A DNA stretch of 64,000 nucleotides from Flaccisagitta enflata (GCA_965153355.1 OZ231128.1:18414001-18478000), one strand, 5' to 3'; shown: positions 20,681 to 33,399, counted from the first letter of the stretch. Numbers and translations are program-made. Notes: generated by a model not told the origin, from the sequence alone.

Positions 20681-21206
20681 GAAAATTTCTCGGCGTGATC
20701 TTGAGGTTTTCTTTTAGAGATTTCTTTATCTCCTCTCTCTTGTACATTCTCTTGTATCGAATGAAGACGGATCTATTGGACATCTCTTGGCCTTGTTAAA
20801 ACGATAACTTGATGTATTCAAGGTTGCGTCCTCAAGAAATGTTGAGCAAAACAGAGGAAAACATGAAAAGTTGTTTTATCAACCTCATGACTAATGTCAT
20901 GGAAATTGAGGTAGGAGGCGTCCCTTTGAAATATTCTTTCAAAGATAACCGTGTGATTTGAGATATGTCATGTATTAGATTTCGTCGTATTGGGCTAACC
21001 AGATATAATTTTTCCTCACCCTTTTATACCAAAGGAAATAAGTCGGTGTTTTGTCAACTTTAAGACCCATGTCACGGGAATTGAGGTCAATCCACGCGGA
21101 TTTAGGTGGTCACAAACAGACAGCGAGGATTTGAAATGCATTTCCGATTGACGACGATGACAGGTCGAAGAAATAGGGAGATGAATTTCCCTGCTCTGTT
21201 TGAGTA
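20681..21206. other. Unassigned DNA
   Basis: Nothing recognised. Confidence 0.4.
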
Positions 21207-21386
21207 TACAGTGGGACCCCGCAATAACAGACCCGCTTTTAAAGGTTTCCCATCAATAAAGGTCAATATTTTAAGGTCCCAAATATCAGTTTCTAATGTC
21301 ATTTCACCTCTCTTCAAAAGTGAACCTGAGATAAAGGTGAAAAATCTTCAGTTTCAATGGGACTGATGAGGTGGGGTCCTACTGTA
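21207..21386. mobile_element. Small MITE, TACAGTGGGACCCC ends
   Basis: TACAGTGGGACCCCGCAATAA and the complement of the right end TACAGTAGGACCCCACCTCA are inverted, 180 bp apart and TA-flanked. CAGTRGGACCCC ends fit the Tc1/mariner/pogo style. No coding capacity. Confidence 0.75.
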
Positions 21387-22240
21387 GTCTATGCTGACCT
21401 ACCTTTTGTCGGTCACCAATTTCTTCAAGAAAAAAAAAAGAGAAAAATGAAAAAAAATGAAGAAAAGTGGAAGGAAAAACAGAAGGAAAAAAAGGAAAGA
21501 AAAAGCAAAACTAAGTTGTTTATTGTAAAACTATGGCAGAAATTTTCCTGTTTTAAAAAGTTGGAGACAAAAACACTGGTTAATTTTTGTCAGGGCTAAA
21601 TTGGTCAGACACGGATTGGAAGGTGGCAGTAGTGAAATATCTTACTCCCTTGAGCCCCTGATCCTTGTCAAGCACATGGCCAAAGCTGCATGTACAAATG
21701 CATAAATCAGGGCGGTGCATCATAGTAAGTGTTACGGTCACTGCAACATGTACGCAAGCAGGCTTTGGCGCTGGTGTCAGAAAGCATTGGTCAACGGTAA
21801 GCTGGTGCCGTATTTCAGGGCATCACATTGACATGAATCTGGGGGAACATGCACTAGGGTAGAGGGTAATGGTCTTTACTGTGTGAAGCGAGTATATATA
21901 CCACAATTCCTGACACAGCTGCGTGCACGCTTGCATTACGGGATTACGGACTTAGGGACGTCACTGTATGCACGCGTGCAAGCATTGCGAAGTCACGGCC
22001 AATATTACATGCCCGCGTAAATGCCCTAAAAGGCTAATACTGCGTTTACACGAGCATACTACACAATGTTGGCGTCCAAACGTATTTGTCAAGGGAAAAC
22101 CGGTCCATGCATTTCATGGTTTCGGTCAATACTGCGTGCACACGAGCATGCTACACGACGTTGGCGTCCAAACGTATTTGTCAACGGCGATGTCACGCGT
22201 GAAATATAAGACGCGAGAGACGCGCGAAAAAACGCGTCAA
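21387..22240. other. Unassigned CpG-rich DNA with 92-bp duplication
   Basis: AATACTGCG..ACGAGCAT..TTGGCGTCCAAACGTATTTG occurs at 22036 and again at 22128, a 92-bp direct duplication. CpG is commoner here than in the neighbours (ATGCACGCGTGCAAGC and similar). No gene seen. Confidence 0.45.
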
Positions 22241-22582
22241 GGGTCAACCACAAACCAAGCTTGATGAGGGACAAGGGGAAACCGGACGATGGGATGACAG
22301 CTGCTGGTGTGGTGATAGTGGTGGTGGTGGTGGTGATGATAGTGGGGGTGTTAATTGGGGGTGATGGTTGAAGCGGTGATACTGATAACGTTGATTGGCC
22401 ACAAACCAAGCTTGATGAGGGACAAGGGTAAACCAGGCGATGGGATGACAGCCGCTGGAATGGTGATAGTGGTAGTGGTGGTGGTGGTGGTGGTGGTGGT
22501 GGTGGTGGTGGTGGTGGTGGTGGTGGTGGTGGTGGTGGTGGTGGTGGTGGTGGTGGTGGTGGTGGTGGTGGTGGTGGTGGTG
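22241..22582. repeat. 155-bp repeat pair seeding a (GGT)n array
   Basis: CACAAACCAAGCTTGATGAG..GATGGGATGACAGC occurs at about 22250 and 22400, each followed by GTGATAGTGG; the second runs into pure (GGT)n at about 22470-22582. The same module reappears at 28830-29100. Confidence 0.75.
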
Positions 22583-23458
22583 CACAGTGGGCCGTGATTC
22601 GGAAAGTAGGCAATTGTTACTGTTTTGGGGAGTAGTTAATTACCATAATACTCTTTCAGTTTTCATGAAACGTCATAGAACGTCAAGCCCTAATGGGGAA
22701 AATAAACCTACGCTACAGTAGCTTTCACTTAGCACTACAGCCGTAGGGGTGGGGGATGCTCGCGCAATCCTCTGTTCTTTAGTGTGTGGTATGCTGCCCC
22801 AAGCAATAGTGACGTGGCAGTGACTGAGTGAAACCCTCACTGAATTCACTGCATCACTACCAGAAAGTGCTCTGTTGCTTCTGAAACGAACATCCAATAC
22901 CGAATTCGTACTGAGATACTTTTTTTCCACTTTTTATTCACTTTTTTTCTCCTTTTTCAAATCGCAATGCATTTGATAGAGTTGTGTCCGGTGGTTTCCA
23001 TGGCATTCTACTCCTTGATTTCTTTTGTAAACAAATTTCCCCCATGAGTTATTAAGAAAACTATGAATAGAAAAGTCCGCTGAAAAATAGAAAGAAAAAG
23101 AGCGCGAAAAAAGCTTACCGTAAGAACCGTCAAAAACTATTTTCCATCTATTCTTGCGTCTGAAAATTAAAAAACCGCTTGACCAAAACATTTCTGGAAG
23201 TATAGGGTAATACCCCAAAACTAAGCTCTTGCAGTGAAGTGATTTCCTGCTCATGTGAAATGACTCGAAAAAGTCAAAAAAGATTACTTTGACAACGGCG
23301 ATGAGGTTGAGCCCAAAAAAGACTGCATCGACGACTACAACTGACATGACTGATGCCAAAAGCAAAAGATATGAGGGAAATGAGGCTAGGTTGGGGGTAA
23401 TTTGTGAGCCTCGCTTAGTAAGAATATGAGAATGAATGCTTGGAATAAATGAATGAAA
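22583..23458. other. Unassigned DNA with a dispersed repeat
   Basis: No gene confirmed. The part at about 23290-23458 (CAACGGCGATGA, GACTACAACTGACATGACTGA) recurs at about 26275-26450 and ends there too in GAATGAATG. Confidence 0.5.
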
Positions 23459-23550
23459 AAAGAAATGAATGAATGAATGAATGAATGAATGAATGAATGA
23501 ATGAATAAATAAGTAAATGGATGAATGAATGAATGAATGATTAATGAGTG
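23459..23550. repeat. (AATG)n microsatellite
   Basis: About 20 units with a few changes. Confidence 0.95.
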
Positions 23551-23667
23551 AATAAATCAATAACTGAGATAACGAATGAATAAATGAATGTGAACGACTG
23601 CATTGTAATGAACGTCGGGAGAGTCGTTAACTGACTATCCTACCGACTGTCTTTCTTACTTCACGGT

Positions 23668-23793
<126 letters not shown>

Positions 23794-23803
23794 CTTTTGG
23801 TCG

Positions 23804-23952
23804 CGGACACGCGACTCTACACCTTGCCGTGTCGGTCGGTAGGTCCGTCCATCCGTCTGTCGTTCCGTCGCATTTTTTAATTCCGAGCGGTCTTCGAATT
23901 ACTGCTCCTGCCCATCTGTCCGCGACTGGATTGCCGTGTATCCGGCCTTGTT
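23804..23952 (+). repeat. Hairpin-headed repeat, family A
   Basis: The head GTCGCGGACACGCGAC is a perfect 6-bp stem with a GACA loop. Then GTCGGTCGGTAGGTCCGTCC, ACTGCTCCTGCCCATCTG and the tail GCCGTGTATCCGGCCTTGTT. Confidence 0.8.
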
Positions 23953-24005
23953 AACTAACACGTTTGCTTAGTCATGTTTGCTGTCGGGTCAACTTAGCGC
24001 GGTAA

Positions 24006-24195
<190 letters not shown>

Positions 24196-24281
24196 AAGAG
24201 GGAAAGTGATGGAATGGAGGGATGTAAGAGAACAAGGCCAGATACACGGGCCAAGACGGTGCGCCGGGCTTTATTAATTCT

Positions 24282-24495
24282 TAGACCTATCCCTAGCTCC
24301 ATCAGACCTATCCCTAGCTCTATCAGACCTATCCCTAGCTGTATCAGACCTATTCCGAGCTCTATCAGGCCTATCCCGAGCTCTATCAGACCTATCCCGA
24401 GCTCTATCAGACCTGTCCCGAGCTCTATCAGACCTATCCCCATACCTCTCCGACCTATCACCAGACCTATCCGACCATCCCCAGCTTGATCAGAC
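24282..24495. repeat. 21-bp minisatellite
   Basis: About nine units of GACCTATCCCGAGCTCTATCA. Because 21 is a multiple of three, all frames stay open and translate as 7-residue repeats; this is not evidence of coding. Confidence 0.85.
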
Positions 24496-24599
24496 CTCAA
24501 CATAGCTGATTATTTTAGTGAATGAAATGAATTTTTGTGAATGAAATGAATCTTAGAGAATGAAATGAACGAAATGAGTTTTCAATTGATTTCAAACAT

Positions 24600-25080
24600 T
24601 TTCAGTCAATGAACTGAAATGAATGAATGAATGAATGAATGAATGAATGAATGAATGAATAAATGAATAAATAAGTGATTGAAATGAATTTTAGTGAATG
24701 AAATGAATTTTAGTTTATGACCTCAACGTAGCTGATTATTTTAGTGAATAAAATGAATTTTAGTGAATGAAATGAATTTTAGTGAATGAAATGTATTTCA
24801 GTGAATGAAATGAACGAAATGATTTTTCAATTGATTTCAAACATTTTCAGTGAATGAAATGAATGAATGAATGAATGAATGAATGAATGAATGAATGAAT
24901 GAATGAATGAATGAATGAATGAATGAATGAATGAATGAATGAAGGGAATGAATGAATAAATGAATGAATGAAATAATGAATGAATGAATGAATGAATGAA
25001 CAAATGAATGAATGAATGAATGAATGAACAAAATGAATGAAATGAATTTTGGTGAATAAAATAAATTTTAGTGAATGACA
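24600..25080. repeat. (AATG)n arrays in an AATGAATTTTAGTG region
   Basis: Pure (AATG)n at about 24618-24660 and 24855-25030, separated by copies of AGTGAATGAAATGAATTTTA and the block TTTTCAATTGATTTCAAACA, which occurs three times (24577, 24827, 25094). Confidence 0.9.
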
Positions 25081-25140
25081 TGAACAAAATGAGTTTTCAA
25101 TTGATTTCAAACATTTTCAGCGAGTTTTCATTCGAGCGTG

Positions 25141-25437
25141 ACTGACGGATGAACAGACGGACAGAACCTCTTATAGAGGTGCTATGGCGCATCTGGGAAT
25201 CATCCTAGCATATTTATGAATCATTTCAAGTGATTTTTGCTTCTTTTCGAGAGTTTCAACTCGAGACTTTAAATCACTTAAAGAAATAAAATTGATAAAA
25301 AAAGTAAAAGTGTGACAAACCGACAGACCAACCAACTGACCAACCGACCGATCAACCAACCGACCGATCAACCAACCGACCGACCGACCGACGGACGAAC
25401 GGACAAAGCAGGGTGTTGAGTTGCGTGCACGCGACTA
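25141..25437 (-). repeat. Family C fragment followed by family A head
   Basis: 25141-25197 holds GACGGATGAACAGACGG and ATAGAGGTGCTATGGCGCATCT (family C-like, decayed hairpin). 25300-25437 holds a long CCGACCGATCAACCAACC tract and the perfect head GTTGCGTGCACGCGAC followed by TAAAAA. Confidence 0.65.
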
Positions 25438-25496
25438 AAAATTCCCCGTTACCTTCCGTCCTTCACTCCGAGGGACTCCGCCTCTTCTAGAAAAGA

Positions 25497-25520
25497 AAGC
25501 AGAAAGAAAGAAAAAAAGAG

Positions 25521-25591
<71 letters not shown>

Positions 25592-25592
25592 C
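25497..25592. repeat. (GAAA)n microsatellite
   Basis: About 23 units; directly joined to the family B head on its right. Confidence 0.95.
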
Positions 25593-25778
25593 AGACTCAC
25601 GGACCAACATACAGACAGACAAAGCCTCTAATAGAATTGCGGGTCCACAACTAACAAGGCCGGATACATGGCTACCCCAGTTACGTTTGGGTGGGCAGGG
25701 GCTGCATTTGAGGTCCCTTGATCATTTGGGCAGGAGCAGTGACAAAGCGGAGTGTAGAGTCGCATAGCACGTGGCTAA
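25593..25778 (-). repeat. Family B head joined to a family A copy
   Basis: The family B end (CAAAGCCTCTAATAG..TCCACAACTAA) stops and AACAAGGCCGGATACATGGC of family A starts at 25654 with almost no bases between. The A copy runs to the head GTCGCATAGCACGTGGC. Confidence 0.7.
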
Positions 25779-25811
25779 AAATCCCCTCCCGCGGCAGTGA
25801 GTATGCGTGTT

Positions 25812-25816
<5 letters not shown>

Positions 25817-25900
<84 letters not shown>
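25817..25900. repeat. (GT)n microsatellite
   Basis: About 42 units. Confidence 0.97.
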
Positions 25901-25904
<4 letters not shown>

Positions 25905-25963
25905 ATTCTTGTTGAGAGGTGGAAAAAAGGAGAATGAAATGGTCTTGAAACTTCGCAAATACC

Positions 25964-26110
25964 CTTTTTAGGTGCGACCAAGCACTACTATAACTGGCTG
26001 TGTCCATCGGTCGGTCGGTTGGTTGGTTGGTTGGTCTGTCGGTCTTTCGGTCATTCATTCAACGATATACACGTCGCACCTTTTTGGCCTACTTGGCCTT
26101 TTTGATCAAG
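25964..26110 (+). repeat. Hairpin-headed repeat, family C
   Basis: TTTTTAGGTGCGACCAAGCACT head, CTATAACTGGCTGTGTCC, GGTCGGTTGGTTGG tract, CATTCATTCAACGATATACACGTCGCACC and TGGCCTACTTGGCC tail. Confidence 0.75.
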
Positions 26111-26142
26111 TCTGACAAATTGCGGAATATGAGTGACAACAG

Positions 26143-26235
<93 letters not shown>

Positions 26236-26257
26236 CTCTCTCTCTCTCTCTCTCTCC
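26143..26257. repeat. (CT)n microsatellite
   Basis: Two runs separated by GAAT. Confidence 0.96.
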
Positions 26258-26638
26258 CTTTTTGAATGGATGAACAACGGCGATGATCTTAACCCTGAAA
26301 ACGACAATGCCTAAGAAACTGACAACTACAACTGACATGACTGACATGGCTTCAACAGCAAAGTAAATGAGGGAGACGCGGCCAAGTTCTGACCAATTTT
26401 TATGCTTCTCTTACTACGAATATCAGAAGGAACGCTTTGAACGAATGAATGAATGAATTTTTGAATAAACAAATGAACAAACGAACAAAGGAATGAACGA
26501 ACGAACAAATGAATAAACGAACAAACAAACAAACAAACAACAAACAAACATACAAACAAATGAACAAACAAACAAACAAACAATAGAACTGTCAAACAAA
26601 CGCATGTAAGAACAGACGCATAAACGAACGTTCACATG

Positions 26639-26640
<2 letters not shown>

Positions 26641-26717
<77 letters not shown>

Positions 26718-26730
26718 AAGACAGAAAGAC
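26641..26730. repeat. (GA)n then GACAGAAA
   Basis: About 34 GA units, then three GACAGAAA units; the LINE fragment starts just after. The AAACAAACGAAC-type repeats at 26465-26600 are a degenerate tetranucleotide array. Confidence 0.93.
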
Positions 26731-26757
26731 ATGGACAGCAAAACAAAATGTATATAA

Positions 26758-27326
26758 CTATTTGCATAATGCTATCTCTTTATTGTAAAGAGTACGGACT
26801 TAATTTCAACCCCAAAAAGTCAAAGGTCCTTGTATTTTCGAAAAACGTCGTGGACCACAAAAAGCTTGGTCCAATCATGCTTAATGGTAGCAAAATTGAC
26901 TACGTCGACAGTGTTTCATATCTTGGAACAACAATCGAAAACAACAAAGGTATATCCTTTTCATCTCTCAACGATCTGTCCAAATACTATCGCGCATCGA
27001 ATTCCATAGTGAGAGCAGTCAACAAACCAAGCGAGGAAATATTGATACATCTTTTTTACTCATGCTGCATACCGATCCTTACATATGCCTCGGCGGTTAA
27101 GGTCTTCTCATATCGTCAAATGCAGGACTGTACAACAGCCACCAATGATGCTCTCCGCTTAGTCTTCGGATACAATAGATGGGAGAGTGTAAGATCCCTC
27201 CGTGAATCCTTCGGTTACAAATCATTAGTTGAGCTGTTCAATCGATCAAAAAACAAATTTGATGCGTCGCTGTTGTCTCACAGCAATCCTGTAATTTCTC
27301 ATCTTGCTCGTCATATTGAACTATAG
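26758..27326 (+). pseudogene. LINE C-terminal fragment (second, unrelated copy)
   Basis: About 190 codons, open to a TAG at 27324-27326. It begins in the RT thumb region (YGLNFNPKKSKVLVFSKN), then SVSYLGTTIENN, FYSCCIPILTYASAV, and NDALRLVFGYNRW, the usual order in the tail of CR1/Jockey-like non-LTR elements. The catalytic FADD block is missing because the copy is 5'-truncated, at the (GA)n boundary. Its sequence is well diverged from the LINE at 7.6-10 kb, so it is a different family. The frame is intact, which suggests a younger insertion. 3' sequence continues to about 27580. Confidence 0.8.
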
Positions 27327-27584
27327 AAAGAATATTCTAAAAAATGATCGTAATGAGAGTATTCTGAAAATCTCTCAAGATACCAAATGTGCCCATCTAA
27401 TAGTCAACTGAGAAAACCCAAGACTGCAAATAATTGTACGAACAGTGATATTTTTTGTGAGGCTGGATGGATCAGAACTATATTGAACTTAGATCAAGAC
27501 AGCAAATTTATCAAAAATCCAAACTTGGAGGTGGGAGGGATGTTGACCGGCAATCAGGCATGCTCAAAGTGACACCAAGGTGGA

Positions 27585-28720
27585 GGTGTCATAGGTGGTT
27601 GGTGGGTGTTTGGTTGGCCTCTGGTCTGCATCGGGGGTCAGTTTGGTCCACGGTGATGGTGTTTTAGGTGTCATAGGTGGTTGGTGGGTGTTTGGTTGGC
27701 CTCTGGTCTGCATCGGGGGTCAGTTTGGTCCACGGTGATGGTGTTTTAGGTGTCATAGGTGGTTGGTGGGTGTTTGGTTGGCCTCTGGTCTGCATCGGGG
27801 GTCAGTTTGGTCCACGGTGATGGTGTTTTAGGTGTCATAGGTGGTTGGTGGGTGTTTGGTTGGCCTCTGGTCTGCATCGGGGGTCAGTTTGGTCCACGGT
27901 GATGGTGTTTTAGGTGTCATAGGTGGTTGGTGGGTGTTTGGTTGGCCTCTGGTCTGCATCGGGGGTCAGTTTGGTCCACGGTGATGGTGTTTTAGGTGTC
28001 ATAGGTGGTTGGTGGGTGTTTGGTTGGCCTCTGGTCTGCATCGGGGGTCAGTTTGGTCCACGGTGATGGTGTTTTAGGTGTCATAGGTGGTTGGTGGGTG
28101 TTTGGTTGGCCTCTGGTCTGCATCGGGGGTCAGTTTGGTCCACGGTGATGGTGTTTTAGGTGTCATAGGTGGTTGGTGGGTGTTTGGTTGGCCTCTGGTC
28201 TGCATCGGGGGTCAGTTTGGTCCACGGTGATGGTGTTTTAGGTGTCATAGGTGGTTGGTGGGTGTTTGGTTGGCCTCTGGTCTGCATCGGGGGTCAGTTT
28301 GGTCCACGGTGATGGTGTTTTAGGTGTCATAGGTGGTTGGTGGGTGTTTGGTTGGCCTCTGGTCTGCATCGGGGGTCAGTTTGGACCACGGTGATGGTGT
28401 TTTAGGTGTCATAGGTGGTTGGTGGGTGTTTGGTTGGCCTCTGGTCTGCATCGGGGGTCAGTTTGGTCCACGGTGATGGTGTTTTAGGTGTCATAGGTGG
28501 TTGGTGGGTGTTTGGTTGGCCTCTGGTCTGCATCGGGGGTCAGTTTGGTCCACGGTGATGGTGTTTTAGGTGTCATAGGTGGTTGGTGGGTGTTTGGTTG
28601 GCCTCTGGTCTGCATCGGGGGTCAGTTTGGTCCACGGTGATGGTGTTTTAGGTGTCATAGGTGGTTGGTGGGTGTTTGGTTGGCCTCTGGTCTGCATCGG
28701 GGGTCAGTTTGGTCCACGGT
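27585..28720. repeat. 82-bp minisatellite, about 14 copies
   Basis: Unit starts GGTGTCATAGGTGGTTGG at 27585 and recurs every 82 bp to 28651, giving 13 whole units plus 70 bp. By eye the units are identical save one substitution near 28384. That uniformity implies very recent expansion, homogenisation, or an assembly effect. Confidence 0.95.
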
Positions 28721-29106
28721 GTGGTGGTGGTGGTGGTGGTGGTGGTGGTGGTGGTGGTGGTGGTGGTGGTGGTGGTGGTGGTGGTGATCGGGGATGATGG
28801 TTGAATCGGGAATACTGATAACGTTGATTGGCCACAAACCAAGCTTGATGAGGGACAAGGGTAAACCGGGCGATGGGATGACAGCCGCTGGTATGGTGAT
28901 AGTGGTGATAGTGGTAGTGGTTGTGGTAGTAATAGTGGGGTGTTAATTGGGGGTGATGATCGAAGGGGTGATACTGATTACCTTGATCGGCACAAACTAA
29001 GCTTGATGAGGGACAAGGCTAAACCGGGCGATGGGATTCCTGATAGTGGCTATAGTGGTTGCGATGGTGGTGATAGCGGGGGTTAAAGTGTAAATGGTGG
29101 TGGTGA
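28721..29106. repeat. (GGT)n and the CACAAACCAAGCTTG module
   Basis: (GGT)n at about 28721-28785 follows the minisatellite. Then ACTGATAACGTTGATTGGCC and CACAAACCAAGCTTGATGAG repeat at about 28830 and (diverged) 28985, as at 22241-22460. Confidence 0.8.
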
Positions 29107-29756
29107 TTAAATTAAAACTGTAGATTGAGGAAAACAAGAGAAAACCCTGGTGTTACATCCGTGGGATTTGTGATAGTGGCGATAATGGTAGTGGTGGTGG
29201 TGATAGCGAAGGGTGGTGATAGCGAGGAGCGTGAGGGGTGGCGATGGTTGAGGTGTAAATGGTGGTGTCGGTGGTGGCTTTTGAAAATGCAGCTTGAATT
29301 GGTCACAAACCATGCTTGATGATGCACAAGGGGAAAACATTCGATGGAATGATAGCCGTTTCCATGATGGAAGTGATCATAAAAAGTTTCCATGGTGATG
29401 GTGGGAGAGAGTGCGGTTAGTTACGAGTGAATGTCAAAAGAATGTTTCGAAGCGAATGAAACGTCATATGTATGGTGACCACAACTTGACGGCTGAACAA
29501 ATCGAAAATTTCGGCTTTTCATCCAGTAAATGTATGCGTGTCCTCAAAAGAGTGTGTCTGGGTCCGTCGACAATTTGCTGGAGAGATGGTGATGATGGCA
29601 TTCAAAGTGGCTACTGTTTTAGCACAAATTTTTTTTTGTTTATTTGGATAAAAACAAAAAAGACGCACCTACTTACGTGATGCTAAAACAAGAAAAAAAC
29701 AATTTGAAGTATAATCAGTTATGACATGGATCATTGTTTACCGAGGGACAAGGAAC
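29107..29756. other. Unassigned GTG-rich DNA
   Basis: Decayed GTGGTGATAGC sequence to about 29400 with another CACAAACCATGCTTGATGA module at 29301; nothing recognised after that. Confidence 0.45.
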
Positions 29757-29965
29757 AAGTGACGCGGGGAAAAATATTGTCGCGTACGGGTGGGCAGGGG
29801 CGGCTAACCCCAATTCCACACCCAACGCCCTACCCAACCCCCTTTCCAACACAGACACCTACTCAAAAAGGTTCTAAAAGTAAAACACTCGTTTTCCCAC
29901 CTTTTGACTCGTGCGGACGGACGGATGGACGGACAAAGCCTCTTATAGAGTTGTGTGTCCGCAAT
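29757..29965 (-). repeat. Hairpin-headed repeat, family B
   Basis: Reads AGTGACGCGGGGAAAAATAT, GGTGGGCAGGGGCGGC, ACCCCAATTCCACACCCAAC, then GACGGACGGATGGACGGACA and AAAGCCTCTTATAGAGTTGT with the head GTTGTGTGTCCGCAATTAAAA. Confidence 0.75.
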
Positions 29966-30736
<771 letters not shown>

Positions 30737-31015
30737 AAAAGGATGTGGAAGAATAATGGATATTTTATATCGAAACGACCCATTATCCACGAAAAGAGGA
30801 AAGAAAGAGCACAGCCAATGTATTTCTTAGGATGGTTGATATATTTCTGGTCATATTTTATTGTTGTAACTATAAAATGATAAATATGTGTAAATATAAA
30901 GCTATCACTCACCAGGTCCTAGAGTTAAATTTTTTTCTTGGGGAGAATGATGACAATTCTTGTACTTTCATGTTTAAAACCTGGTATAGCGCAAGCCGGA
31001 CTTTGCACAAACTTT

Positions 31016-31210
31016 TTAGTTGCGTGGATGCGACTCTATAACCTGCTATGTCGGTCGGTAGGTCCGTCCGCCGGTCTCCGTAAGTTTATTTTTCATTTTT
31101 GGGTGTCTTTTGCATTACTGCTCCTGCCCAAACATTTGAGTAAGCATTTTTAGTGACTGTCCCTGCCCACCCGCACACGACTTCGGTAGCCGTGTATCCG
31201 GCCTTGTTCA
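31016..31210 (+). repeat. Hairpin-headed repeat, family A
   Basis: Head GTTGCGTGGATGCGAC (stem with G-T pairs), ATGTCGGTCGGTAGGTCC, CTGCTCCTGCCC, CTGTCCCTGCCCACCCGCAC and the tail GTAGCCGTGTATCCGGCC. Confidence 0.8.
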
Positions 31211-31213
31211 TTA

Positions 31214-31765
31214 ACTAGTCATCCAAGGATCGCACATGGTCAGCGGCACCCGATGCCCTGCTGGGAGTGATCCAGTGAGGAAGTGGAGTGAGAGCAGGGC
31301 AGCGGCCCCAAAGGGCCGATGTCCTGTAGAACACAGGGGGGAATTTCCATACGTCCTGAGGGGGCATATTTCAGGCCTTAGACGACTGATTTAGGCCGCT
31401 GAAGGCATATTTGAGGGCTACAGGGCAGAATTAGGGCTTGGAGAGCCGATTTGAGGTTTGAGGGGCAAATTTAAGCCATGAAAGTCTGATTTTGTACTTG
31501 GTGGGCTAATTAAAGGTCTGGAAGGCAGATTTGAGATCTGGAGGCCAGATTTGAGGTGGGGAGGCTGATTTGAAGCCTGGAAAGCTGATTTGAGGCCTGG
31601 AGGGCTAAATTGAGGGCTGGGAGGGCAAATTTGAGGTCTGGGAGGGCAAATTTGAGGCCTTAATGGCCATTGGGGGGGGGGACGGAAGTACGAACGGACA
31701 TATGGAAATTTCCCCCGTGTTCTACAGGACATCGGCCCTTTGGGGCCGCTGCCCAAAAAAGGATT
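31214..31765 (+). mobile_element. P-superfamily element, type P4
   Basis: The left end ACTAGTCATCCAAGGATCGC, GGTCAGCGGCACCCGATGCC, GCAGGGCAGCGGCCCCAAAG, then CCTGTAGAACACAGGGGGG. The right half is the mirror: CCCCCGTGTTCTACAGGACA, TCGGCCCTTTGGGGCCGCTG, CCCAAAAAAGG. The core is about 25-bp GGGCAAATTTGAGGTCTGGA units. Confidence 0.75.
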
Positions 31766-31813
31766 ACACGGCACGCGTTGCCATGTTGCCAAAGTGACTA
31801 CTATAGGCAAAAG

Positions 31814-32030
31814 AACAAGGCCGGATACACGGCCAATAAGTAGTTGCTGGCGGGTTGGCAGGGGGCAATAATACAGGTGGGCAGAGGTAGCAATAGGAAG
31901 GACGGGGGCGGCTGGGCAGGGACAGTAATGCTAAAAAATACATATTTCAGTCAATTCTGCGTTATCCAAAATTTCGCGTCATCAACCTTCCTATGTAGGG
32001 AAACGCCCTCTTAGCCAGCGACTAAAAACA
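31814..32030 (-). repeat. Family A copy, decayed
   Basis: Starts AACAAGGCCGGATACACGGC, keeps GGCAGGG motifs, and closes in AGCGACTAAAAACA with a weak hairpin. Confidence 0.55.
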
Positions 32031-32189
32031 CACTATAGCAGGGTGAGGAACCAATGGAACTTTGGTCAAGCCATTTACATTGGGATTTTTTTCTTCTGAT
32101 GGTACAACAATTATCTTGCTCTCAGAAGATTCTTCTTTCATTGCTGCTTTCTAACTTTTTTTTGCCCTCTTTAAGAGGCTTCGATTGGA

Positions 32190-32190
32190 G

Positions 32191-32236
<46 letters not shown>

Positions 32237-32516
32237 GGACGGACTGGAAGACAGAATGAGAAAAAAAGTAAGATGGTCACTGACCAGAAATAGACACAGA
32301 CAGACATAAAGACAGACGCATGGGTAGACGGATAGACAAACTGACAGATTGACCAAAAAAAAACTTTCTTCAAAAAGCGTGTCTTTAGACTTTGGTGTGG
32401 GGATGGAAATAGAAGAAGGATTGAAACCTTGGTCTCCCCCTTTGGCTGATGGCCTCTGAATGGGTTTTTAAGTCTCACACACGCATTCAATCAGTCAGTT
32501 TTCTCTCATCAGACCC

Positions 32517-32556
<40 letters not shown>

Positions 32557-32600
32557 AAGAAAGAAAGAGAGAAAAAAAGTGAGAGAGAAAGGGACGTATG
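32190..32600. repeat. (GA)n, GACGGACAGA and (GA)n/(GAAA)n tracts
   Basis: (GA)n at 32193-32235; GACAGACATAAAGACAGACG degenerate tract at 32290-32350; (GA)n and (GAAA)n at 32519-32590. Sequence between is unassigned. Confidence 0.85.
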
Positions 32601-32729
32601 TGACGAAATGGAGGAAGGGTAAGAGGAGAAGGGGAAGGCAATGACGACGAGGGTGACGACAGGGATTGCGGATGGCAGCCGGGAGGGTGGAGAGGGATGG
32701 GGTTGATGGAGGAAAGAAGTGATATCACG

Positions 32730-33090
32730 AAAGCAGCAGGGTTGAGGGCGGTAAGGCTGCATGAGCGCAAGGGTGAAAGAGTGTAAGGCTGCGTGGGTAC
32801 ATGATTGCATGGGTGTAAGGATACAAGTGTTTTTTTTATGAAGAGACAAAAAAAGGTAGCTGTGGTGGGTGAAAATGGTCCGATAAAGGACTATGGGTGT
32901 AAAGGTGAAAGGATGTAAGGATGCGTGGGTGCTTGGGTACATAGGTGCAAAGGTACACGGGTACATGGGTGCGAGGGTGTTAGGATGCATGGGTGCATAG
33001 GAGAAAGGATGTAAGGGTGCGTGGGTACATGGGTGCAAAGGTACACAGGTACATGGGTGCGAGGGTGTTAGGGTGCATGATAAAAAAGAT
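32730..33090. repeat. Degenerate GGGTGCATG minisatellite
   Basis: Short GGGTGCRWGG units with a larger, about 105-bp repeat (AAAGGATGTAAGGATGCGTGG at 32895 and again at 33004). The long antisense frame across it is low-complexity (PLHPCT repeats). Confidence 0.7.
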
Positions 33091-33399
33091 AGCTGGGGGG
33101 GGGGGATGGTGTTCAAGATGGCGGCATGGATCACCGCCAATCCTATGATGGTGAATGCGGTAAGAATAATGTGGGTGCCAGAGATGCGAACTGTGGAATG
33201 AGTTGGTTGACCTGGTACGTCTAACTGCCAGTAACTGGTGGTGCCAGTTACGTGGAATGAAGCAGCAGATGTAACGGGGTTTGGGTGAGAGTAAGGTGAC
33301 AGCCGCTAGTTGCGACACTCCAATGTGTGAAACTTGGTTTTCCTCAGATTAATGGATAACAATTAGGAGTTCTCTTCCACCTCGTTGAAAGTGGGAGAA
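33091..33399. other. Unassigned DNA
   Basis: A G11 run at 33096, then nothing recognised. Confidence 0.4.

Noticed and set aside
22934-23560. 208-codon antisense frame
   Set aside because: Begins in (AATG)n translation and continues into a segment that recurs near 26.3 kb with stops and shifts; likely repeat-derived.
27585-28720. CRISPR-like regular array
   Set aside because: The 82-bp units are identical with no unique spacers; this is a eukaryotic minisatellite.
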